Shown here one piece after another: positions 1 through 5,848 of a stretch of DNA of 5,848 bases. The notes beneath the pieces were generated by a model. It was not told the origin of the DNA. It was given only the letters and a program-made list of their open reading frames with translations, and did not search any database. Within the stretch, counting starts at the first letter, position 1; every line of letters begins with the position of its first letter. Both the position numbers and the translations under genes were made by a program. Source of the stretch: JBKHBQ01 sp046542305 (GTDB lineage: Bacteria; Bacteroidota; Bacteroidia; Bacteroidales; 4484-276); NCBI GenBank assembly GCA_046542305.1, contig JBKHBQ010000256.1, positions 1 to 5,848 of the forward strand, in the 5' to 3' direction.

Positions 1-636
1 AAGATCGACATCAACCGCAAGGCCGGTCTTTTCGGGGGTCTCAGCTATCATCCTGACAGCATCCGCTCGGGATTTTCCTTCGTGTTTAAACCTTATGTGA
101 TCTCTTCGGGAACCGATACGGTATTTGCCGCTTACGGCGACTACGCCGTTACACCCGAATATGTGAATTTCTGCACGCTGCCCGATTTTCCGCTCGGCGT
201 GTATGAAGCGCACAACAAGGCCACAGGGTTTAAAAAGGATGTGGAGGTGAGGTACATGGAAGTACAGACGGATGTATGGTTTTATGTGTTCACGGATTTC
301 GGCCTCGACTGGAGCAACTGGAACGACTTCTGGTACGGAACCAATTTTTCACTTGCCTGCCCGCAGCCGGGCGACAGCCGCTTTCCGGTGGAGTTTGCCG
401 CCTGGGGCCTCGACCTCGGCAATGTGGTGCTCGAAATGGAAAACGATGAAGGAGTGATGGAATCGCGCCCGCTGCGCATTATGCCTTGGACCTACGACGA
501 CGAAACCCCCGACATCGGTTATTACGACGCGGAAAACAAACAGTTTATTTTTAAAAATGTACAGGTGAAAGACACCTGGTGGGATCTGGATAACCATTTC
601 CTCGAAGAAGTAACCTTTACCTATAAAGGCAAATAA
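1..636 (+). CDS. Unrecognised protein, 3' part of gene (5' end outside window)
   Basis: The reading frame is open from base 1 to the TAA at 634-636, giving 211 visible residues. The GTG at 82 is only the first possible start inside the window. The 27 codons before it are in frame, without stops, and continue the same kind of sequence, so the true start lies upstream. The visible protein is rich in aromatic and acidic residues (for example WSNWNDFWYG and KDTWWDLDNHF), alternates hydrophobic and polar residues as beta-strands do, and ends in a strand-like segment, EEVTFTYKGK. This resembles the C-terminal beta-sandwich of many Bacteroidota surface lipoproteins, but I do not recognise a family. 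No T9SS sorting domain is present. No catalytic motif is visible. The stop lies nine bases before the next gene, so co-transcription with the PKD peptidase lipoprotein is likely. An export signal, if any, would be in the missing N-terminus. Confidence 0.85.
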   Translation, partial: KIDINRKAGLFGGLSYHPDSIRSGFSFVFKPYVISSGTDTVFAAYGDYAVTPEYVNFCTLPDFPLGVYEAHNKATGFKKDVEVRYMEVQTDVWFYVFTDFGLDWSNWNDFWYGTNFSLACPQPGDSRFPVEFAAWGLDLGNVVLEMENDEGVMESRPLRIMPWTYDDETPDIGYYDAENKQFIFKNVQVKDTWWDLDNHFLEEVTFTYKGK

Positions 637-645
637 ACCAACAGC

Positions 646-1683
646 ATGAAAAAAATGATGATCAGGCAAATGATGATATTGTTCGCGTTTATCCTCGGGA
701 TGTCTTCCTGTTCGAAAGAAGAAGACGACCAGGTATATGCAGGTTTTGATGTTTCACAGGGACCCTATCTTGCGCCTTGCAAGGCATTCTTTTACAATCA
801 GTCACAAGACGCCGATACCTATCTTTGGGATTTTGGCGATGGCAGCACCTCCGGCGAAATAAATCCGGAACACACTTACGAATCTGCCGGGATTTACAAG
901 GTTGTGCTGACCGCCTCAAAAGGTTCGGATGCAAAAACCTACACCCGGAGCCTCCACATCACCGATCCGGTGCCCGTGGTTTCGGCGCCGCCCGATTCGC
1001 TGGGTCTGGACCCGTTTTACAAAAAATATCTGGACGCAAACGGAATTCCGGTGATCAGTTCCGACAATGTGCCGGACGAGGCACTGATAAAGGTCATGGA
1101 AGTGGTAAACTGGATGATGCAGGAAATACCTGAGGTGCGGGAGCAAATAATTGCCTTCCACGGCAGGGTAGGCATCATGAGTAAGGACGAGGTGACCACG
1201 GACATCCCTGAACATGCCTTCCTGGCCAACGACACGCTGATCAACTGGGACACACGTGCGCGCGGCCTTGGCGGAACCGTTGCCGTGCCCATCAGCACCT
1301 GCGCCGAGGAAAATGTGCTTTGCTACGATGCGGATCCGTATTCCACCGAAGACATCATGATCCACGAGTTCGCCCATTCCATCCACCTGATGGGGCTCAT
1401 GCATGTGTACAGCGATTTTATTCCTGAACTTACCCAGGCCTATAACCAGGCCCTGGCCGCAGGAAAATGGCAGAACACCTACGCCGCCACAAACATCGAA
1501 GAATACTGGGCAGAAGGCGTTCAGAACTGGTTCGACTGCAACAGCGAAAGCGATCCGCCCAACGGAGTACATAACCATGTTAATACACGGGCCGAACTGA
1601 TGGAATACGATATGGGCCTGTACACGCTGCTGGAGAAATATTTTACCTCCGGCACCAAAGCCATCAGTTGCCACAACGAATAA
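646..1683 (+). CDS. PKD-domain lipoprotein with HExxH zinc metallopeptidase domain
   Basis: 345 residues. Residues 1-21 form a signal peptide (MKKMMIRQ, then a hydrophobic core) ending in MSSC, with Cys22 as the likely lipidated residue. SKEEDD follows directly, matching the acidic lipoprotein export signal that sends Bacteroidota lipoproteins to the cell surface. A PKD domain spans about 31-107 and has the hallmark YLWDFGDG (59-66) and HTY..AGIYKVVLTA (76-90). The C-terminal domain carries HEFAHSIH at 240-247, so His240 and His244 are predicted zinc ligands and Glu241 the catalytic base. EEYWAEG at 285-291 resembles the third-ligand motif EFFAE of anthrax lethal factor (peptidase family M34), which makes Glu286 the likely third ligand. 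I infer a surface-anchored gluzincin-type peptidase; substrate unknown. Cys219, 226, 298 and 342 could form disulphides. ATGs at 655 and 658 are possible alternative starts, but 646 gives the best basic N-terminus. No clear Shine-Dalgarno is seen. Lies between an unknown gene (9-base gap) and a T9SS substrate (40-base gap). Confidence 0.9.
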   Translation: MKKMMIRQMMILFAFILGMSSCSKEEDDQVYAGFDVSQGPYLAPCKAFFYNQSQDADTYLWDFGDGSTSGEINPEHTYESAGIYKVVLTASKGSDAKTYTRSLHITDPVPVVSAPPDSLGLDPFYKKYLDANGIPVISSDNVPDEALIKVMEVVNWMMQEIPEVREQIIAFHGRVGIMSKDEVTTDIPEHAFLANDTLINWDTRARGLGGTVAVPISTCAEENVLCYDADPYSTEDIMIHEFAHSIHLMGLMHVYSDFIPELTQAYNQALAAGKWQNTYAATNIEEYWAEGVQNWFDCNSESDPPNGVHNHVNTRAELMEYDMGLYTLLEKYFTSGTKAISCHNE

Positions 1684-1706
1684 TCAAACCAAGTTGCTTC
1701 ATTAAT

Positions 1707-1716
1707 AAAGAAAGGA
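1707..1716 (+). promoter_or_regulatory. Purine-rich ribosome binding site for the T9SS-secreted protein
   Basis: AAAGAAAGGA lies seven bases before the ATG at 1724 and contains AAGGA, a Shine-Dalgarno-like core. It supports 1724 as the start. It stands out because the starts at 646 and 3517 have no such site, which is common in Bacteroidota. It may allow stronger translation of this gene than of the upstream lipoprotein, but that is inference. Confidence 0.4.
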
Positions 1717-1723
1717 TTAGTTT

Positions 1724-3304
1724 ATGAAAAAAACATTTACATTACTGTTAACCACCATTTGTCTGTTATTCATTACGATGAATTCCGGCGCTGCCGTGAT
1801 ATACAAGCAAATGAACCTTACCGCGGATCAAACCAGCACCTGGGTGTGGTTAGAGTGGGGTCCCGATGCCGACGGTTTCGGCTTATGGGTGAATCCCGGC
1901 GCGGCATTACGCATCGAAACATACGGAGACGCCGTTATCGGCTATGAAGAAGATGGAATGACATTTCTTTCGGCCGTGCCTTACGAAACTACCATTGGCG
2001 CAGACAGCGAATGGCAGGTCCCCGGGTCGGCCATCTATATCAACGATGCCAATCATACCGAACTAAACGGCACAACATTTTATGCCGGTTTTCAGTTGAA
2101 GTCGGGTGACGGCGAAATTTTTTACGGATGGATGCAGTTGCAGGTTTCTGCCGACGGCCTCTCCTTCACCCTGATCGATATGGCCTACGAAGATGTTGCC
2201 GGTGAACCCATCATGACCGGCGTAGTGGACCGCCAGGTAATGTATGCTTCTGAAATATTTACGGAAGATCTGCTCACCAACGACGGCCACATCATGAATA
2301 CCCTGGCCCTCGAGCTGGTAGGGGTAAATTTCGCTACCACCGGTGCCCTTACCGAAAACACACACTTTACCGCAGAAAATGTACCGGCAGGCCTAACCCT
2401 CGGAATCGAAGCCACTGAAACAAACTATGCCGTTGTTTCACTCGCCGGACAGGCCGAAGCCCATGCCCTGGCCGATACGGTAAACAACCTCACCGTAAAT
2501 TTCCTGGATGCCGCTTTTGACGGTGTACCTGCCGGAGAGGTTACCAATGCTTCAAATCCGCATCTCTTTGTGAAATATTTTGGCGAATATGCCTTGTATT
2601 ATGAAGATCTTCCCGATCCGGTATGCGAAACCGGCGGTTGGGTTCCCTTCGAAAATCCGTATTTCGAAAACTACTTCGGCATCTGGCACGACGGCACCGA
2701 TATGCGCCTGGAAACTTACGGCAAGGATGTGATCGGTGAGGTAATTGCCGCCAAAAGCTACGTAGCGCCGCTGGATGTGGACACACCCATCAACGAAGAA
2801 AGTGCATGGGTAGCTTCAGGCATGTGGCCTAACGAGTCATATCTTACTTCAGCCACATACACCAACTGGCTCGGACAGGATAAGTATGCAGGGCTGAAGC
2901 TGGTGCTTGGCGAGGCCGTGATGTACGGATGGGTTCACCTTGGCGTATCCGCCGACGGAATGGCCATCACTGTGTACGAATGGGCATTCAACAGCAAACC
3001 GGGCGAACAGATCACAGCCGGGCAAAAGGATAATACCGGTATTTTTGACGGTGCAAACACCCTGTCGCTTTCGGTGTATCCGAATCCTTGTGCCGGTATG
3101 CTCAACATCACCGTGGGTGATCAGGTTTCACACGGACAGGTGACGGTTATGGACCTGCTGGGGCAAACCGTGGTTGATGCCGTTGAGGTTTCGGCGGAAC
3201 AGGAAATTTTACAACTCGATGTTTCGAAGCTTCCTGCCGGAATATATATCGTAAGTTTAAGCAGCGAAAAAACTCATTATGTTCAGAAGATTGTAAAAAA
3301 TTAG
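1724..3304 (+). CDS. Secreted two-repeat protein with T9SS type A sorting domain
   Basis: 526 residues. Residues 1-24 are a Sec signal peptide (MKKTFTLLLTT start, cleavage near SGAA). Cys13 sits inside the hydrophobic core and is not a lipobox. Two homologous modules follow, at about 25-168 and 298-435. They share (L/M)R(I/L)ETYG..VIG, YAG..L, (F/M)YGW..L.VSADG and GE.I..G. Between them, at about 169-290, is a different beta-sandwich-like module with NVPAGLTLGIEAT and LADTVNNLTVNFLDAAFDG, a pattern I recall from repeat modules of Bacteroidota adhesins. Residues 447-526 are a type A T9SS C-terminal domain: VYPNP (451-455), DLLGQ (477-481), LPAGIYIVSL (503-512) and terminal KIVKN. By family knowledge this domain directs outer-membrane translocation and is then removed or exchanged during surface attachment. 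No catalytic motif is visible, so a binding, adhesive or structural role is more likely than an enzymatic one; a divergent carbohydrate-binding fold remains possible. Start is supported by the signal peptide and a purine-rich site just upstream. Confidence 0.92.
   Translation: MKKTFTLLLTTICLLFITMNSGAAVIYKQMNLTADQTSTWVWLEWGPDADGFGLWVNPGAALRIETYGDAVIGYEEDGMTFLSAVPYETTIGADSEWQVPGSAIYINDANHTELNGTTFYAGFQLKSGDGEIFYGWMQLQVSADGLSFTLIDMAYEDVAGEPIMTGVVDRQVMYASEIFTEDLLTNDGHIMNTLALELVGVNFATTGALTENTHFTAENVPAGLTLGIEATETNYAVVSLAGQAEAHALADTVNNLTVNFLDAAFDGVPAGEVTNASNPHLFVKYFGEYALYYEDLPDPVCETGGWVPFENPYFENYFGIWHDGTDMRLETYGKDVIGEVIAAKSYVAPLDVDTPINEESAWVASGMWPNESYLTSATYTNWLGQDKYAGLKLVLGEAVMYGWVHLGVSADGMAITVYEWAFNSKPGEQITAGQKDNTGIFDGANTLSLSVYPNPCAGMLNITVGDQVSHGQVTVMDLLGQTVVDAVEVSAEQEILQLDVSKLPAGIYIVSLSSEKTHYVQKIVKN
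1880..2221 (+). repeat. Internal protein repeat A of the T9SS-secreted protein
   Basis: Codes for residues 53-166. It aligns by eye with the second copy at 2678-3022 with only single-residue gaps in the conserved blocks. Shared anchors are RIETYGDAVIG, YAGFQL, FYGWMQLQVSADG and GEPIMTG. The similarity is clear in protein but weak in DNA, so the duplication is old rather than a recent copy event. Confidence 0.8.
2678..3022 (+). repeat. Internal protein repeat B of the T9SS-secreted protein
   Basis: Codes for residues 319-433. Matching anchors to copy A are RLETYGKDVIG, YAGLKL, MYGWVHLGVSADG and GEQITAG. It lies directly before the linker to the sorting domain. The central part between the anchors differs, which suggests variable loops on a common beta-rich scaffold. 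Confidence 0.8.
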
Positions 3305-3516
3305 ATTTTGATTGTTTTTTGATTGGATTGTTCCATATGCTGGATCATAGCGTTCAGCATGTATTTCATGAAACATAATTGAGGTTTTACTTGGGGGCAA
3401 GTGTTCATTAGGGGGGCGCCCTTCGCGGGCGCCTTACCCTTTTGATTTCCCTCTCATACGATCCTTTTTCACATAACACACAAGTAAATATTTTTTCATC
3501 CTATTTCATTACTGCC
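3305..3516 (+). other. Intergenic region between the T9SS-protein gene and the propeller gene
   Basis: This 212-base stretch has no coding sequence I can support. It starts with a T-rich 3' trailer containing two copies of TTTTGATTG (3306-3314 and 3317-3325), then holds the terminator hairpin, then an AT-rich leader up to the start at 3517. The promoter of the propeller gene should lie between about 3444 and 3510. TATTTTTT at 3489-3496 is one base from the Bacteroidota -7 element TAnnTTTG, but no TTTG sits at the expected distance upstream, so I do not call it. Confidence 0.6.
3411..3443 (+). terminator. Rho-independent terminator after the three-gene unit
   Basis: A perfect 7-bp GC stem, GGCGCCC (3415-3421) with GGGCGCC (3427-3433), closes a TTCGC loop. 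GGG at 3412-3414 can also pair with CCC at 3437-3439 across a TTA bulge, lengthening the stem. A short T tract at 3440-3443 follows. The other strand has no T tract after the hairpin, so it should act only on + strand transcription. It lies 107 bases after the stop at 3304 and 74 bases before the next start, separating the upstream unit from the propeller gene. Confidence 0.75.
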
Positions 3517-5848
3517 ATGAAATCACCACGCAACATCTTCTTCATTCTGTTATGTCTGCTTTGCACACTTCACACAAACAGCCAATCAAAACTTCAGATC
3601 ACGGACCTGATTGAATACCGGCCGCTTGGGCCCTACCGTGCAGGTTCATGGGTGTCGGCAATTGCAGTTCCGCATACCGACGATCCTGCGTATGCATATA
3701 CTTTTTATGTGGCGGGCAGGAACGGCGGCGTTTGGAAAACCATGAACAACGGCACCACCTTCTTCCCGGTGTTCGATTCGGTGGGTATCAGCAGCATTGG
3801 TGCGATAGCCGTATCAAAATCAAATCCTGATGTAGTGTGGGTCGGGACCGGTGAAGCGTTCAACGCCCGCAGCTCGCATGCCGGTAACGGCGTGTATAAA
3901 TCCCTGAACGGCGGGAAAAGCTGGCAGCAGATGGGGCTCGAAGATTCTTACCATATTCCTGTGGTGGTTATTCATCCGGAAAACCCGGATGTGGTGTGGG
4001 TAGCTTCCATGGGGCACCTTTTTACGCCCAACGAAATGCGTGGCATTTTCAAGACAACCGATGGCGGGAAATCGTGGAAAAAAACACTGTATATAGACGA
4101 AAATACCGGTGTAACCGATCTGATCATCAACCCTGACGACCCGGATGTATTATTTGCGGCAGCATACGAAAAATACAGGTATCCCTGGCACTTTGAAGCC
4201 GGCGGCAAAAACAGCGGGATATACAGGAGTGAAGATGGCGGTGAAACATGGAAAAAAGCCGGAACCGGCCTGCCAGGCGGAAAACTCGGGAGAATTGGCC
4301 TGGCGCTGTGCCATGGCCAGCCTGAGGTGGTATATGCCGTAATCGAAAACCTCAATCCGAAAAACGGGGGCACGATTGACGAATCCATCGGCATGAGCCA
4401 CTTACGCGACAATTACTACGACCAGATGATTGGCGGCGAACTCTACCGCTCTGTGGATGGAGGCAAAACCTGGGAAAAGCGCAACGACTCCACCTGCAAC
4501 CTTTCTGCAAAGGCAGCGTATTCGTTTAACCGGATCATGGTAGCTTCGGATAACCCGGATATCGTCTACGTTACCAGCGACCTGATGCAATACTCCGAGG
4601 ACGGCGGGAAAACCTGGCCCGATTGCCAGTGGACTTCGCAGGTGCTGAGTACGGCCATCTTCGGTGATCACCGCAGCATGTGGATGGATCCCGATGACGG
4701 GCGCCACGTGATGTTTGGCAGCGACGGCGGGCTTTACGAATCCTTCGACCGCGGAAAAACCTTTACGCATCACGAGCAAATCCCACTGGGAGAAATCTAC
4801 ACCGTAGAAACCGACAATGCCTATCCCTACAACATCTACGTCGGGCTTCAGGATCATGAGGTCTGGAAAGGGCCTTCCAACAGCTGGTCTGGACAGATCG
4901 GCCCGGAAGACTGGGTGATCACCGGCAGATGGGACGGTATGTACACGAAAGTGGATCCCAATGACAACCGCTGGCTTTACACCACCACGCAGTTTGGCGG
5001 CCACCTGAGGGTAGACCAGTTCCTGGGCGAACGTATAGATATCGAACCGAAAGCCGCGGAAGGGCAGCCAAAGTACCGCTACTGCTGGACGCCTCCGCTC
5101 GAATTGTCACCACAGAATCCACAGGTAGTGTATACCGGCGGGCAAATGCTGTTGCGTTCCCCCGATCGGGGCAATACCTGGGAGGAGATCAGCCCCGACC
5201 TTACCACCAACGATCCTGAAAAAATCAACGGAAAGGGCCATATGATGTACTGCACCATCACCACCATTTCCGCCTCACAAGCCGAAGATGGGCTCATCTG
5301 GGCCGGTACCGACGACGGCCGTGTGTGGATGACTACGGATGAGGGAATTACCTGGAATGAATGTACCGGAGCCATCGCAAAGGCAGGCGGCGACAAGCAT
5401 ACCTGGGTAAGCCGCGTGTTTGCCTCACCAATTCAGGCCGGCAAGGCATACGTGTGCAAATCAGGATTTAAATATGATGATTTCAGGCCGCTGGTTTTTA
5501 AAACAGAGGATTATGGCAAAAGCTGGGAAAAAATCACCAGCGGACTCCCTGATCAGCCGGTAAATGTTGTCGTGGAAGATCCCGTCAGGGAAGGACTGCT
5601 TTTCCTGGGTAATGACCAGGCCGTTTTCGTAAGCCTTGACGACGGCGAAAGCTGGCAGCCGTTACAGGCAAACATGCCCGCAGCGCCCGTTAAGGATCTG
5701 AAAATTCAGACCGCGGCCGCCGACCTGGTGGTAGGAACCTACGGGCGCGGCGCCTTTATCGCCGATGTATGGCCTTTGCAGCAATCCGGTGTGCACAAGC
5801 ATCAGGATGATTATCTGCTTCCCATTGCAGAGGTGCCACAGCGCAATT
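3517..5848 (+). CDS. Exported Asp-box beta-propeller protein, VPS10/sortilin-like (3' end outside window)
   Basis: The frame is open from the ATG at 3517 to the window edge, giving 777 codons and no stop. Residues 1-22 form a Sec signal peptide (MKSPRN, then a hydrophobic core), with likely cleavage at TNS/Q leaving an N-terminal Gln. The rest is a beta-propeller with eleven Asp-box motifs of the S/T-x-D-x-G-x-T/S-W type, starting at residues 74, 128, 179, 237, 311, 359, 408, 547, 605, 662 and 705. Family-typical blocks include YRPLGPYRAGSW (34-45), NGGVWKT (69-75), VWVGTGE (107-113), MGHLFTPNE (165-173) and GTYGRGAF (near 740). These match the large secreted family annotated as 'BNR glycosyl hydrolase' or VPS10 domain-containing protein, whose members often reach roughly 1000 residues. 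Asp boxes are structural; I see no sialidase FRIP motif or arginine triad, so enzyme activity should not be assumed. No Shine-Dalgarno is visible. It follows a terminator and is probably transcribed separately. Whether it ends in a T9SS domain cannot be seen here. Confidence 0.93.
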   Translation, partial: MKSPRNIFFILLCLLCTLHTNSQSKLQITDLIEYRPLGPYRAGSWVSAIAVPHTDDPAYAYTFYVAGRNGGVWKTMNNGTTFFPVFDSVGISSIGAIAVSKSNPDVVWVGTGEAFNARSSHAGNGVYKSLNGGKSWQQMGLEDSYHIPVVVIHPENPDVVWVASMGHLFTPNEMRGIFKTTDGGKSWKKTLYIDENTGVTDLIINPDDPDVLFAAAYEKYRYPWHFEAGGKNSGIYRSEDGGETWKKAGTGLPGGKLGRIGLALCHGQPEVVYAVIENLNPKNGGTIDESIGMSHLRDNYYDQMIGGELYRSVDGGKTWEKRNDSTCNLSAKAAYSFNRIMVASDNPDIVYVTSDLMQYSEDGGKTWPDCQWTSQVLSTAIFGDHRSMWMDPDDGRHVMFGSDGGLYESFDRGKTFTHHEQIPLGEIYTVETDNAYPYNIYVGLQDHEVWKGPSNSWSGQIGPEDWVITGRWDGMYTKVDPNDNRWLYTTTQFGGHLRVDQFLGERIDIEPKAAEGQPKYRYCWTPPLELSPQNPQVVYTGGQMLLRSPDRGNTWEEISPDLTTNDPEKINGKGHMMYCTITTISASQAEDGLIWAGTDDGRVWMTTDEGITWNECTGAIAKAGGDKHTWVSRVFASPIQAGKAYVCKSGFKYDDFRPLVFKTEDYGKSWEKITSGLPDQPVNVVVEDPVREGLLFLGNDQAVFVSLDDGESWQPLQANMPAAPVKDLKIQTAAADLVVGTYGRGAFIADVWPLQQSGVHKHQDDYLLPIAEVPQRN

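Noticed and set aside
82..84. GTG at 82 as the start of the first gene
   Set aside because: The frame is open from base 1 and the upstream 27 codons read as normal protein. No ribosome binding site or signal peptide begins at 82.
916..1674. 252-codon open frame on the - strand
   Set aside because: It lies wholly opposite the PKD peptidase gene, whose domains and motifs are clear. It has no recognisable domains and is explained by codon bias on the coding strand.
3306..3325. Two TTTTGATTG copies as a promoter -33 element
   Set aside because: No TAnnTTTG-like -7 element lies at a fitting distance, and the terminator stands between this site and the next gene.
3337..3360. Inverted repeat ATGCTG / CAGCAT as a second terminator
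   Set aside because: The stem is only 6 bp with a 12-base loop and no T tract follows. The GC-rich hairpin downstream is far stronger.
3364..3373. Palindrome TTTCATGAAA as a possible operator
   Set aside because: A single 10-base palindrome in AT-rich DNA is expected by chance, and it lies upstream of the terminator rather than next to a promoter.
4402..5004. 200-codon open frame on the - strand
   Set aside because: It is antisense to the Asp-box propeller gene and its translation shows no domain or signal.
3517..5848. Calling the propeller protein a sialidase because of its Asp boxes
   Set aside because: Asp boxes occur in many non-sialidase propellers. No FRIP motif or arginine triad is visible, and the conserved blocks match the VPS10-like family instead.

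Overview
The window looks like Bacteroidota (Bacteroidetes) chromosomal DNA. Three sequence features point there: a protein ending in a type IX secretion system (T9SS) sorting domain, a PKD-domain lipoprotein with an acidic stretch right after its lipobox cysteine, and mostly weak or absent Shine-Dalgarno sites. Codon use is moderately GC-rich at third positions, so an environmental or uncultured lineage is plausible. I cannot name a genus. All genes read on the + strand, and nearly all of the window is coding.

Region 1 (1-3443) reads as the end of one transcription unit. It holds the 3' part of an unrecognised gene, probably encoding a surface or secreted beta-rich protein (1-636). Nine bases later comes a lipoprotein with a PKD domain and a HExxH zinc-metallopeptidase domain (646-1683). 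After 40 bases comes a two-repeat secreted protein with a T9SS C-terminal domain (1724-3304). A GC-rich hairpin at 3411-3443 ends the unit.

Region 2 (3305-3516) is the only sizeable non-coding stretch, 212 bases. It holds the terminator and an AT-rich leader for the next gene; I found no convincing promoter match.

Region 3 (3517-5848) is one long gene that runs off the right edge. It encodes an exported Asp-box (BNR) beta-propeller protein of the large VPS10/sortilin-like family often annotated as 'glycosyl hydrolase'. It has no stop in the window, so it is easy to miss if only closed ORFs are considered.

Taken together, the complete or near-complete products all carry export signals by different routes: surface lipoprotein, T9SS substrate, and Sec-exported propeller. 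The first three genes may form a cell-surface module in which a lipid-anchored peptidase works beside a T9SS-secreted repeat protein. That functional link is inference from gene order only. No RNA genes, mobile elements, CRISPR arrays or phage features were seen.
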